From Actinophytocola oryzae (GTDB taxonomy: Bacteria; Actinomycetota; Actinomycetes; Mycobacteriales; Pseudonocardiaceae), in assembly GCF_004364325.1 (NCBI RefSeq), contig NZ_SOCP01000002.1:620001-684000 (forward strand): 64,000 nt of DNA, written 5' to 3'. Position 1 is the first letter of the stretch. Each line of letters starts with the position of its first letter. A program made the position numbers and the translations under genes. This document shows positions 33,885-42,271 of the stretch, piece after piece. The notes beneath the pieces are model-generated. The model was not told where the DNA came from, did not search any database, and saw only the letters and a program-made list of their open reading frames with translations.

Positions 33885-34790
33885 TCAGGGCAGGCCGGCG
33901 TGTGGGACCTCGACCTCGACGGCGAGTAGTCGCGCCTCACGTGTCGCGCGGCGTTCGTGCTCGGCGAAGGACGGTGCCGAGCACGCGAACAGGGTGCGGC
34001 CGTCATCGCCGCCGAGCATGCACGCGTAGACCCCGGTACCGGTGGGGATCTCGTCGAGGATCTCCCCGCCCTCGCGGACGCGGAGGAGTCGGGCGTGCAG
34101 CGCGTCGGCCACCCAGACGGCGCCCTCGGCGTCGGCGCAGATGCCGTCCGGGGCGACCTCGAGGCGTGCCAGCGCGGTCTCGACGTCGTCGGTCGCGGGG
34201 GGCTCGCCGAAGTGTGCCCACACCCGCTGGTTGGTCAGGTCGCCGTTCTCGTCGAGGTCGAAGGCGGTCAGGCGGCCCGCGAAGGTCTCGGCGACCACCA
34301 GCACCTCGCCGTGCAGGATCACCATGCCGTTGGGGAAGCGGAGGCCGTCGGCCACCGTGGTCACCGTGCCGTCCGGGTCGACGCGGCACAGGGTGGTGTC
34401 GCGCATGGCGGCGCCGCCCATCAGGTCGAAGCCGAAGTTGCCGACGTAGGCACGTCCCCGTTCGTCGACGACCATGTCGTTGAGCACCGCGGGCACGGCG
34501 TCGGAGAGGTTCGCGTGTTCCGCCAGCCCACCCGACTCGTCGCGGACCAGGACGCGGTGGTCGCGCATCGAGATGATCAGTGCGCGTCCGTCGGGCAGGA
34601 AGCCTAGGCCGGACGGCTGGCCGGGCACCTCGGCCATCACCTCGACGTTGCCTCGGCCGTCGGTCGCGAGGACCTGGTTGGTGTAGAAGTCCGAGACCCA
34701 CAGGCGCCCGTCACGCCACCTCGGGCACTCCATGAACGAGTAGCCGTCGAGCACGACCGCCACGTCCCGGCCTGACGGCTCCATCGCCAT
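33885..34790 (-). CDS. SMP-30/gluconolactonase family protein
   Basis: 301 residues from ATG 34790, which has GAGGTGAG eight bases upstream; a longer frame to 34856 lacks such a site. Six-bladed propeller features: LDGYSFMECPRWRDGRLWVSDFY with the metal Glu, PSGLGFLPDGRALI, AVLNDMVVDERGRAYVGNFG with the metal Asn, LRFPNGMVI and VAPDGICADAEGAVWVAD with the metal Asp. It should hydrolyse a sugar lactone in the cytoplasm. Next to pectin enzymes it may handle an aldonolactone from uronate breakdown, but it is on the opposite strand with its own control. Confidence 0.9.
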   Translation of the reverse strand: MAMEPSGRDVAVVLDGYSFMECPRWRDGRLWVSDFYTNQVLATDGRGNVEVMAEVPGQPSGLGFLPDGRALIISMRDHRVLVRDESGGLAEHANLSDAVPAVLNDMVVDERGRAYVGNFGFDLMGGAAMRDTTLCRVDPDGTVTTVADGLRFPNGMVILHGEVLVVAETFAGRLTAFDLDENGDLTNQRVWAHFGEPPATDDVETALARLEVAPDGICADAEGAVWVADALHARLLRVREGGEILDEIPTGTGVYACMLGGDDGRTLFACSAPSFAEHERRATREARLLAVEVEVPHAGLP

Positions 34791-34880
34791 GAATCTCACC
34801 TCGTAGGGGCCTGCCGGCTTCGTCGTGCGGCGGCACTCGATTCGCCTGCCGGTCAACGTAGCACCGTCGTCGGTCGGTCG

Positions 34881-35441
34881 TCAGGGTGTGGCGGGGTGGT
34901 CCGGGGGCGAGGACTGGAGGGTCTTCCACGTCAGCTCGGGTAGCGGGCCGCTGGTGATGTCGAGGTCCGTGCGGGCGTGGGCGTAGAAGTCGTTGCGCAG
35001 TCGCATGGCGTCGCGGTAGGCGTCGGCGAACGACGTCGTGTCGGGGTGGTCCTCCCTGAGGAGGCTTTCGAGCCGCCACACCCGCTCGCTCCACGCGCCC
35101 GCGGCCGAGATCGTCGCGGGCTCACCCAGGAGTAGGACGGTTTCCCAGCGCGCGGCGCGTTCGGTCTCCGCCTCGGCGAGGGCGGCGAACGCGGCGTCGA
35201 GGTCGACGGGCTGTCCCGTCGACAGCAGCCCTCTGGTCTCCGCGATCCGGCGGCACAGCCGGACCATGTGCTTGACCGCGTTCGCGTACTCCGAGTACGC
35301 GAGAAGGCGTTTGTCATCCCACCGGGCGGACTGTGCTCGTCGCCAACGGGTTCGCTCGGTCGTGGAGGTGACGACGAACGTGGCGGCCGAGCCGAGCAGG
35401 ACACCGGCGATGGTCAACACCTGGGCGACGATCGGGTTCAC
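34881..35441 (-). CDS. Membrane-anchored protein of unknown function
   Basis: 186 residues from GTG 35441. One transmembrane helix at the N-terminus (VAQVLTIAGVLLGSAATFVV) is followed by a helical cytoplasmic domain rich in Arg and Glu (TRWRRAQSARWDDKRLLAYSEYANAVKHMVRLC...). I recognise this architecture from many actinomycete hypothetical proteins with a single TM and a four-helix-like domain; no function is known to me. It is 90 nt upstream of the SMP-30 gene on the same strand but has no obvious link. Confidence 0.75.
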   Translation of the reverse strand: MNPIVAQVLTIAGVLLGSAATFVVTSTTERTRWRRAQSARWDDKRLLAYSEYANAVKHMVRLCRRIAETRGLLSTGQPVDLDAAFAALAEAETERAARWETVLLLGEPATISAAGAWSERVWRLESLLREDHPDTTSFADAYRDAMRLRNDFYAHARTDLDITSGPLPELTWKTLQSSPPDHPATP

Positions 35442-35577
35442 GGGTCGAAGCCTGCCAGTTCCGAGGCTTTGTGGACAACAGTTCCGTTCACGCTGCGTCC
35501 AGTGATTGTTCACAATGGTATTACTGGTGTCCACTGTGGGGTGACGTCGGCTGTCCTTTTCTCGTGCTGGTGAGAGA

Positions 35578-36084
35578 ATGCCGGTCATGAGAATTCGTGT
35601 AGCACTGGTCGCCCTGGCCCTTTTCTTCGCGGGCGCGCCTGCCGCGGTCGCGGATCCGGTCTGGGCGCCGCAGGTCAACGATGTCAAGGAGAAGCTGGAA
35701 ACCGACTGCGGCCAGGCGTGGTTCTGGTCCGGCAGGACCGCGGGCGTGTCCGTCCGGGCCTACGCCGAAAACGCGGCGGCGAAGAATGACGGTTACACGC
35801 TCGCGGCCAAGTTGAAGGAGCAGCAAATACCGGAGCCGACCACCGACCAGGGCTGGCGAGAGTATTCGAAGTACTTCGCGCAGGGCGCGAAGTGCGAGGC
35901 GTTCGCGGTGGTCGGCGAGGATTTGCGGCCTGGCAACATCTGGGAGGAGGTCGAGTACCCGACGCTCAAGGCCAACCCCCTGGTCGCCTACGTGTGGCGG
36001 GTCGACACGCGAACGGACGAGGCCTGTGTGCTCTGGCAGAAGCCGACAATGCCCGACCAGGACTGTTTCACGGTCGACAAGTAG
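35578..36084 (+). CDS. Secreted small protein of unknown function
   Basis: 168 residues from ATG 35578, or 165 from ATG 35587 (MRIRVALVALALFFAGAPAAVA), which has a more typical signal peptide start. Mature protein of about 140 residues begins DPVWAPQVNDVKEKLETDCGQAWFW. Four Cys (DCGQ, KCEA, ACVL, DCFT) could form two disulphides. There is no recognisable domain. The gene is flanked downstream by a strong hairpin at 36110-36178. Confidence 0.75.
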   Translation: MPVMRIRVALVALALFFAGAPAAVADPVWAPQVNDVKEKLETDCGQAWFWSGRTAGVSVRAYAENAAAKNDGYTLAAKLKEQQIPEPTTDQGWREYSKYFAQGAKCEAFAVVGEDLRPGNIWEEVEYPTLKANPLVAYVWRVDTRTDEACVLWQKPTMPDQDCFTVDK

Positions 36085-36109
36085 CTCCAAGGTCGACGGC
36101 TGACGCTCG

Positions 36110-36178
36110 GGGGTGTCCGGGCGGGGGAGCGATGGTCGCACGCGGATACCATCGGACCTCGAACGCCACGGACACCCC
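36110..36178 (+). terminator. Nested hairpin between the secreted protein and GluRS genes
   Basis: Outer perfect 10-bp arms GGGGTGTCCG (36110-36119) and CGGACACCCC (36169-36178); inner 7-bp stem CGATGGT/ACCATCG (36130-36136, 36148-36154). It starts 26 nt after the upstream stop and ends 33 nt before the GluRS start, so it may be a terminator or a leader structure. Confidence 0.55.
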
Positions 36179-36211
36179 ACGCAGTTAGCGTGCCTCTGAC
36201 CTGGAGAGAAC

Positions 36212-37870
36212 GTGCTTGACCACGCGGTCATCGACTCGCTGTTCCCCGCCGACCTGCCCGACCCCGAGCACTGGGAGCAGCACTACCCGCCGCGTGACCT
36301 GCCCGAGGGCGCCGAGGTCACCAGGTTCGGCCCGTCGCCGACGGGGTTCGTGCACATCGGCGGCGTGTACGTGGCGATGATCGACCAGGACGTCTCCGCA
36401 CGCACGGGCGGCCGGTACCTGGTGCGGGTCGAGGACACCGACCAGTCGCGCGAGGTCGTCGGCGCGCTGGAGCAGTTCGAACGTGCGTTCGACTACTTCC
36501 GCATTCAGCCGACCGAGGGCGAGGGCAACGGCGAGTACGGGCCCTACCACCAGTCGGCCCGCGAGCGGATCTACCTCACCTACGTGCGCCACCTGCTGCG
36601 CCGGGGCCAGGCGTACCTGTGCTTTGCCACCCGCGACGAGCTGGCCGACATCACCGCACGTCAGCAGGCCACCAAGGTCCCGCCCGGCTACTACGGCACC
36701 TGGGCGATCTGGCGTGACGCCGACCCCGAGAAGGTGGCCGCCGAGCTCGCCAAGGGCAGCCCGTACGTGGTGCGGTTCCGCGCACCCGACGAGGCGGCCG
36801 GGCAGCGCGCCCGTTTCGACGACGCCATCCGCGGCGAGCTGGAGCACGAGGCCAACCGCAACGACGTGGTCATCCTCAAGGCCTCCGACCAGCCCGTACG
36901 GCTGCCCACCTACCACTTCGCCCACGCCGTCGACGACCACCTGATGCGCACCACGCTGGTCGTCCGGGGTGAGGAGTGGATCTCCTCGGTGCCGCTGCAC
37001 CTGCAGCTCTTCGACGCGCTGGGGTTCGCCCCGCCCCGGTACGCCCACATCGCGCCGCTGATGAAGCAGATCCCGGGCGGCAAGCGCAAGCTGTCCAAGC
37101 GCAAGGACCCGGAGGCCTCGGTCGACTTCTACATCTCGGCCGGCTACCCCGCCGACGCGGTCCTCTACTACCTGCGTGGCCTGGCCAACGGCCGTCTCGC
37201 CGAGATGCCCCTGGCCCAGGCGCTGACCGAGCCGATCCACCTGGTGGAGTGCGGGGTCGCCGGGCCGCTGGTGGACCTGGTCAAGCTCGAGGACATCTCC
37301 GCGGACCACATCGCCACCCTGACGGGCGAGCAGATCCTCGACGAGCTGCGCACGTGGGCCGCCGCCCACGACCCCGAGGTGGTCACGGTGCTCGACACCA
37401 ACCGTGACCTGGCCCTGCGTGCCCTCGCGGTCGAGCGCGACGGCGTCGAGAACCCTCGCAAGGACCTGCGCAAGTGGTCGGACTTCCGGCCCGCGTACGG
37501 GTTCTTCTTCACCGAGCTGTTCACCCCGGTCACCGACCCGGCCGACGAGCGGCTCGGCGGGCTCGACCCGCAGCTCGTCCAGGCGTTCCTCGCCGACTTC
37601 GCCGACGACTACCAGCCACTCGACGACGGCAGGGAGTGGTTCGACCAGATCCGCCAGCTCGCGACCAAACACGGCTTCGCACCCAGCCCGAAGGAGTTCA
37701 AGAAGAACCCCGACGCGTTCCCCGGCTCCATCCGCGAGGCCTCGCAGCTCGTGCGCGTCACCCTCACCGGGGCCACCCGCAGCCCGGACCTCCACGCCGT
37801 CGCCACGACGCTCGGCACCGAGGAGGTCCAGCGCCGTCTCCGCGCGCTCACGCGGAAGTCAACACCCTGA
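36212..37870 (+). CDS. Glutamyl-tRNA synthetase-like class I aminoacyl-tRNA ligase, accessory type
   Basis: 552 residues, longer than housekeeping bacterial GltX (about 490). N-terminal FGPSPTGFVHIGGVYVAM carries the class I HIGH motif in its GluRS form (HIGG); KLSKRKDPE is the KMSKS loop; RVEDTDQSR and YHQSARERIY are glutamate/ATP-site blocks. The C-terminal 200 residues form the anticodon-binding part. It should charge tRNA-Glu (or tRNA-Gln). Start: GAGAGAACGTG with GTG at 36212. The sequence type differs from the usual actinomycete gltX, so I take it as a second, possibly transferred copy with a special role such as antibiotic tolerance. Confidence 0.85.
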   Translation: MLDHAVIDSLFPADLPDPEHWEQHYPPRDLPEGAEVTRFGPSPTGFVHIGGVYVAMIDQDVSARTGGRYLVRVEDTDQSREVVGALEQFERAFDYFRIQPTEGEGNGEYGPYHQSARERIYLTYVRHLLRRGQAYLCFATRDELADITARQQATKVPPGYYGTWAIWRDADPEKVAAELAKGSPYVVRFRAPDEAAGQRARFDDAIRGELEHEANRNDVVILKASDQPVRLPTYHFAHAVDDHLMRTTLVVRGEEWISSVPLHLQLFDALGFAPPRYAHIAPLMKQIPGGKRKLSKRKDPEASVDFYISAGYPADAVLYYLRGLANGRLAEMPLAQALTEPIHLVECGVAGPLVDLVKLEDISADHIATLTGEQILDELRTWAAAHDPEVVTVLDTNRDLALRALAVERDGVENPRKDLRKWSDFRPAYGFFFTELFTPVTDPADERLGGLDPQLVQAFLADFADDYQPLDDGREWFDQIRQLATKHGFAPSPKEFKKNPDAFPGSIREASQLVRVTLTGATRSPDLHAVATTLGTEEVQRRLRALTRKSTP

Positions 37871-37891
37871 TGTGATGACACACAAGAAAGC

Positions 37892-38209
37892 ATGTCACTC
37901 ACGCGGAGGGCGTATCTCTGCTTCTACTTCAACAGCAACTACGCGGGTGCTCGTGCCGACTATCTGTATTCGGACGGAAACCTCGACAACGAGCGGTTCA
38001 ACAAAGGCGGTTCCGGCGCGAACGGCTACAACGTCGTGGTGAAGAACAACGCCGCGTCGGTCGTCAACAACTGGTCCTATTCCGCGACTGTCTACTACAA
38101 CAGCGGCTGCAACGGCAGCGTGGCGTCGCAGACGATCGGTGCCTACGGCAAGGCCAACCTCAACGCGTCCATGAAGAACGAGAACGCCAGCTTCAGGGAG
38201 CCTTCGTAA
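37892..38209 (+). pseudogene. Peptidase inhibitor I36-like fragment lacking signal peptide and native C-terminus
   Basis: The 105-residue frame has the I36 pattern YLCFYFNSNYAGARADYLYSD, VVVKNNAASVVNNW and TVYYNSGCNG. Normal members are secreted and begin with a signal peptide before the first Cys; here only 21 nt separate it from the GluRS stop and no leader exists in any frame. The last codons (FREPS, stop) come from a REP-like repeat (38191-38211). Both ends are therefore truncated, and the product, if made, would be cytoplasmic and probably non-functional. Confidence 0.65.
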
Positions 38210-38303
38210 CGGCGGGCGTGCGTGAGGTCGGGTGTGCGTGAGGTCGGGTGTACTGAAGGGCCCCTTCGTAACGCTGGGCGTACTGAAGGGAGCCTTCGTA
38301 ACG
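38191..38303. repeat. Cluster of three REP-like palindromic units (CTGAAGG..CCTTCGTAACG)
   Basis: Units at 38191-38211, 38251-38273 and 38281-38303 share TACTGAAGGg-N-CCTTCGTAACG with a GAAGG/CCTTC stem. Two copies of GCGTGAGGTCGGGTGT separate units 1 and 2. The same unit recurs at the window end (63964). Such short interspersed palindromes occur between genes in Pseudonocardiales-like genomes in my recollection. Confidence 0.75.
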
Positions 38304-38341
38304 GCGGGTGTGCGTGAGGTGGCCGGGAAGCTCGGGCGCCT

Positions 38342-39475
38342 TCAGCGACTGCGCCAACCGCGACCAGTTCTGACCTCGGCCTCGCGGTCGCCGTCGCGCG
38401 ACGGGGCCGTGCGGGCGTCGACCACCACCAGACCGGAGGCGAGCCCGGACAGGCCGCGGTGGGAGCGTGGGCGCCAGGCGAGCACGGCGCTCGCGACGAG
38501 CAACGCGAACGCCAGCGGGCCCGCACCCGGCACGTGGTCGCCGAGGCCGGTCAGCACGTAGTAGCCGAAGGTCCCCACCAGCAGCGCGGGCACCAGCCGC
38601 ACCCCGGGATGGCGCCCGTCCGACCGGACCCGGCGCAGGCGCACGGCACGCTGGCCGAACGTCGCGCCCGCCGGGGCGAACGCGGGCAGTGCGAGCAGCA
38701 GCACCGCGGGCAGCCAGGTCGACAGCACGACCTCGGTGAGCGGGTCGTTCCCCGGTTCGCGTTCGAGGGTGTACCAGGCGGTCAGGCTGACCGCCACGTT
38801 GACGGCCATGCCGAGCAGCGCGACCCCGAGGAGGTCGACGAGCATGCCGAGCAGTCGCCTGCCGGTGGTGATCGGGCGGGGTGCGTCGGCCGGCAGCGCG
38901 GGCGTGCCCTGCAGCCTGCGCAGCAGGGGCGCGCCGAGGATGCCGAGCGCGGTGCCGAGGGTGTTCGCGACGAGGTCGTCGACGTCGAACAGGCGGTACG
39001 GGCAGGGGAACAGGAACCAGTTGCCGCTGCGCTGGGTGCATTCGATCAGGAGCGACACCAGGAAACCGGCGAGGACGATGGTCGGCACGCCCCGGCGCCG
39101 CAGGTACAGCCGCAGGTAGGCGCCGAGCGGCAGGAAGAGCACCACGTTGAAGGCACCCTGCTGCACGGCGGGGTTGGTGAGCACGCCGGGGTACTGGCGG
39201 ATGTCCGACATGATCGCGAACGGGTCGAGCTGCGCGTGGGTGAACCGGGTGTGCGCCGTGCACCAGGCGGCGTCGAGGGGCGGCAGCGGCAGCAGCGTGT
39301 ACGCGACGAGCGCGAACCCGTAGACGAGGAAGCCGAACGCGACCAGCCCCGCGCCGAAACCCAGCTCGCCGCGACGGCGGTAGGTGCGGTAGATGAACGG
39401 CACCAGCAGCAGCACCGCGAGCACCATGCCGCCGACGACCGCGATCACCGCGGGAAGGACCCTCGACTCCACCAC
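38342..39475 (-). CDS. VanZ-family/RDD-family fusion membrane protein
   Basis: 377 residues from GTG 39475. The N-terminal 200 residues are a VanZ domain: four or five helices with AFNVVLFLPLGAYLRL, IECTQ and FDVDDLVANTLGTALG. The remaining part is an RDD domain (RRLLGMLVDLLGVALLGMAVN...GATFGQRAVRLRRVRSDGR...LGDHVPGAG). VanZ proteins are linked to glycopeptide/teicoplanin tolerance and RDD proteins to transport, but the biochemical role is unknown. The C-terminus is rich in charged residues. Its 3' end lies 38 bp from the REP-like cluster. Confidence 0.88.
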   Translation of the reverse strand: MVESRVLPAVIAVVGGMVLAVLLLVPFIYRTYRRRGELGFGAGLVAFGFLVYGFALVAYTLLPLPPLDAAWCTAHTRFTHAQLDPFAIMSDIRQYPGVLTNPAVQQGAFNVVLFLPLGAYLRLYLRRRGVPTIVLAGFLVSLLIECTQRSGNWFLFPCPYRLFDVDDLVANTLGTALGILGAPLLRRLQGTPALPADAPRPITTGRRLLGMLVDLLGVALLGMAVNVAVSLTAWYTLEREPGNDPLTEVVLSTWLPAVLLLALPAFAPAGATFGQRAVRLRRVRSDGRHPGVRLVPALLVGTFGYYVLTGLGDHVPGAGPLAFALLVASAVLAWRPRSHRGLSGLASGLVVVDARTAPSRDGDREAEVRTGRGWRSR

Positions 39476-39728
39476 GACTCCCCGAGTGCCATGAAGGACT
39501 TCCTGGAACCCGGTCGTGATCGCGACCGGGACAACGCACGAGATCGTCGTGACCTCTCCACGGGATCTTCACATCTCACCCCGACCATCTCCACGGCAGG
39601 TACCCCCAGCCGGTCTGCGGGTATCGCGGACATATCGGAAACCGCATACGCCGACGCAACGGTCTTCCGTCTTCGGTGGAGGCACGGGCCACGACTGGCG
39701 GTCCGCATGCCGGCTCGCCGAAAGGACC

Positions 39729-40973
39729 GTGATCTTGGACTTGGACTCCGCGCGTGGTGTCGACCGGCGGCGACTGCTCGGGTGGGGTGGGCTGGCCGCC
39801 GTGGGCGTGGCGGCGGGTGCCACCCCCGGCCACGCCGAACCGGCACGGACCGACCGCGACATCCCGCCCGACACCCGGCCCGGCGGCGCCTACGACCGGT
39901 TCGTCGCGAAGCTGGCCGAGGAGGACAGGTTCTCCGGCGTCGTGCTGCTGTCGCACCGGGGCCGGACCGTGCTGTCGCGCAGCTACGGCATGGCCGACGA
40001 GGAAAGGGGGATCCGCAACCACGAGGACGTCGCGTTCGACCTCAGCTCGGCGAGCCAGCCGTTCCTCGCGGTGGCCGTCCTGCGGCTGGCCCAGGATGGC
40101 GGGCTGGCGCTGTCGGACACGGTGGGTACGCACCTGACGGGCTTCCCCCCGGACGTCGCCGAGCAGGTCACCATCCACCACCTGCTCACCACCACCGCCG
40201 GGCTGGACGCCCCGATGCCGGACTGGCAACGCGTCTTCACCAGCACAGATGAAGTGCACGAGTACCACGAGCGGTGGACCCGGCAGGCGACACTGGCGGT
40301 GCCACCCGGCTCCGGGAACCAGGGGCACACCTCCGGCGCGGGCGCCGGCCTGGCCATCGCCGCGCAGATCGTGGAGGCCGTGTCCGGGACGACGTTCTGG
40401 GACTATGCGCACCAGCACGTCTTCGGGCGCTCCGGCATGCGGGGCTCGGGGTACTTCACGCGGTCGCGGTGGCTGACCGACGAGCACATCGCGCACCCGT
40501 ACATGAGTCAGGCCGACGGCAGCCGGGTGGATGCCGTCCGCAACCTGGACAGGGGCGGCCTGGCGCCGGAGATCCAGGGCAGGAACCCGGCCCGGGGCTT
40601 CATCGGCCACGCCTCCGGCGAGGGCTTCGCCACAGCGCCGGACCTGGTCCGGTTCGCGCACGCGTTGCGTGACGGCACGGTCCTGGACCGGCCCTACGCC
40701 GACCTGCTGACCGGGGCCAAGCTCCCCGGCCGGACGCCGACGTCGTTCGTGGCGTACTCGGGTCCGCTGCACCTCGTCGACGGCCGTCAGTGGGTGTTCG
40801 GACGCGGCGGCGCCAACGCGGGCAGCGCCGCCAACTGGGACATCTACCCGGACACCGGTTGGGTCGGTGTCGTCCTCGGCAACCACGACGACATCCCGTT
40901 CCTGGAGATCCTCCAGCAGCAGACCCAGGCCATCACCGGCCGGCCCGCCGACCCACCGGGTGGCGGCGGCTGA
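39729..40973 (+). CDS. Beta-lactamase-fold serine hydrolase homologue with lost catalytic residues
   Basis: 414 residues from GTG 39729 (AAAGGA upstream); the longer frame to 39516 would overlap the divergent promoter. Twin-arginine-like export signal DRRRLLGWGGLAAVGVAAGATPGHA. The fold is that of class C beta-lactamase/DD-peptidase: FSGVVLLSHRGRTVLSRSYGMAD, then FDLSSASQPFLAVAVL where active members have S-x-x-K but here Gln replaces Lys. The Tyr motif (YSNxGY) reads HTSGAGAGL. The C-terminal HxG-like region is FGRGGANAG. It is probably a secreted pseudoenzyme or has a different mechanism. Confidence 0.85.
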   Translation: MILDLDSARGVDRRRLLGWGGLAAVGVAAGATPGHAEPARTDRDIPPDTRPGGAYDRFVAKLAEEDRFSGVVLLSHRGRTVLSRSYGMADEERGIRNHEDVAFDLSSASQPFLAVAVLRLAQDGGLALSDTVGTHLTGFPPDVAEQVTIHHLLTTTAGLDAPMPDWQRVFTSTDEVHEYHERWTRQATLAVPPGSGNQGHTSGAGAGLAIAAQIVEAVSGTTFWDYAHQHVFGRSGMRGSGYFTRSRWLTDEHIAHPYMSQADGSRVDAVRNLDRGGLAPEIQGRNPARGFIGHASGEGFATAPDLVRFAHALRDGTVLDRPYADLLTGAKLPGRTPTSFVAYSGPLHLVDGRQWVFGRGGANAGSAANWDIYPDTGWVGVVLGNHDDIPFLEILQQQTQAITGRPADPPGGGG

Positions 40974-40999
40974 CGCGGTGCCGGGGGCCGTTCGGCTGC

Positions 41000-42271
41000 T
41001 CAGCGGCAGCCGCTTGCCGAGGTGTTCCCGGGGATCCTGCGGGTTCCGACCACCGGCAGGTGCTTGATGCCGTTGATGAAGTTCGAGTGCAGGTGTGCCG
41101 GCTCGCCCGCCGCCTCGAAGTGCGAGAACTGGAGGAACAGCTCGGCGAAGAACTCCTCGAGCGTGGTCCGCACCAGTGCGTGGCCGAGGCAGTAGTGCGG
41201 GCCGACGCCGAGGGCGAGATGGCGGCCCGCGTCACGCCGGATGTCGAAGGTGAACGGGTCCGGGAACACGGTCGCGTCGCGGTTCGCCGAGCCGAGCCAT
41301 GCCGCGACCGCCTCGCCCTTGCCGATGGTGGTCTCGCCGAGCCGGACATCGCGGGTCGCGTAGCGGATGAAGTGGCTCGCGGGTGAGCTCCACCGCAGCG
41401 CCTCCTCGATGCCGCCGTCCAGCAGGTCGGGGTGGTCGGCCCAGTCCGCGTACGTGCCGCTCGCGGTCAGCTCGACCAGGGCCGCGTTCGGCACCTGCGG
41501 TGTCGTGACGTTCGCGCCGAGCAGCAGGCTGTAGCAGTTGGCGACGATCTCGGCGGCACCGAGCGGTTCGCCGTCCTCGACGCCCACCGCGCGCAGCGCG
41601 TCGACCAGGTCGGTGGTGCCGGTGTCCTCGCGCCGGGTCAACGCCTCGTGCAGCGACGCGAACAGCTCCCGGTGTGCCCGGTCCAGGGTGGCCTGGGCGC
41701 CGCCGGGGCCGACGAGGTCAGGGTCGTCCGGCGCGACGGCCTGCGCCGTCAGGCGCGTCAGGTGCGCCCACGTGTCCCTGGGGAGGCCCATGAGCGTGCC
41801 CATGACCGCCATCGGCAGCTGGTCGGTCAGCGCGGCGAAGTCGAACGGCTCGCCGTCGACGACCCTGGTCAGCAGGCCGTGCACCTCTTCGCGGATCGTG
41901 GCGCGGTGTTCGGCCACCACGCCGCCCGCCAGCGCACGCCGGATCGGCGACCGCATCCTCGTGTGTCGCGGCGGATCGGTCGCGGGTAGCTGACGGCCGC
42001 CGGCGGGATCCTTGCGGCCCAACAGGTTCAGCAGGGTGCCGTGCTCGGACGTGAACGCCGTGTGGTCGCGCAGGACCGTGGCGACGTCGGCGTGTGTCGT
42101 CACCGACCAGAACCCGAGACCCGGGCGGACCTGTTGCCAGTGCACGGGCTCGTGGGTGCGCATGGCGAGCCAGACGGCGTGCGGGTCGCCCTTCGCGTGT
42201 ACCGCCGGGTCGAACAGGTCGACCGTGCTGAGGTCGATCGGTTCGTCGCCGCTCGGGTGGGTCAGTCTCAT
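41000..42271 (-). CDS. Cytochrome P450, probable PCP-bound amino acid hydroxylase
   Basis: 423 residues. Haem-binding motif LALGVGPHYCLGHAL with Cys361 (the usual Phe is Leu); ExxR in EEALR (about 289-293); I-helix LLLGANVTTPQ, where GxNVTT replaces AGxxTT. The start overlaps the adenylation-PCP gene by 4 nt. P450s encoded directly with a stand-alone A-PCP didomain (NovI, NikQ, Ecm12 types) hydroxylate the beta-carbon of the tethered amino acid, and I infer the same here. Electrons would come from ferredoxins encoded elsewhere. Confidence 0.9.
   Translation of the reverse strand: MRLTHPSGDEPIDLSTVDLFDPAVHAKGDPHAVWLAMRTHEPVHWQQVRPGLGFWSVTTHADVATVLRDHTAFTSEHGTLLNLLGRKDPAGGRQLPATDPPRHTRMRSPIRRALAGGVVAEHRATIREEVHGLLTRVVDGEPFDFAALTDQLPMAVMGTLMGLPRDTWAHLTRLTAQAVAPDDPDLVGPGGAQATLDRAHRELFASLHEALTRREDTGTTDLVDALRAVGVEDGEPLGAAEIVANCYSLLLGANVTTPQVPNAALVELTASGTYADWADHPDLLDGGIEEALRWSSPASHFIRYATRDVRLGETTIGKGEAVAAWLGSANRDATVFPDPFTFDIRRDAGRHLALGVGPHYCLGHALVRTTLEEFFAELFLQFSHFEAAGEPAHLHSNFINGIKHLPVVGTRRIPGNTSASGCR

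Noticed and set aside
36110..36178. Possible tRNA or T-box leader before the GluRS gene
   Set aside because: The outer and inner stems are strong, but no T-arm, anticodon arm or T-box sequence (TGGNACCGCG-like) could be fitted, so I list only a hairpin.
36212..36400. HIGG instead of HIGH in the GluRS taken as a lost catalytic motif
   Set aside because: GluRS enzymes commonly have HxGG at this position, so it is normal for the family.
36185..37795. Minus-strand frame of 536 codons opposite the GluRS gene
   Set aside because: Antisense artefact; the plus strand has complete class I synthetase motifs over the same span.
38191..38303. Insertion sequence or CRISPR array at the repeat cluster
   Set aside because: Units are about 22 bp palindromes with irregular spacing, no transposase gene and no uniform spacers, so REP-like repeats fit better.
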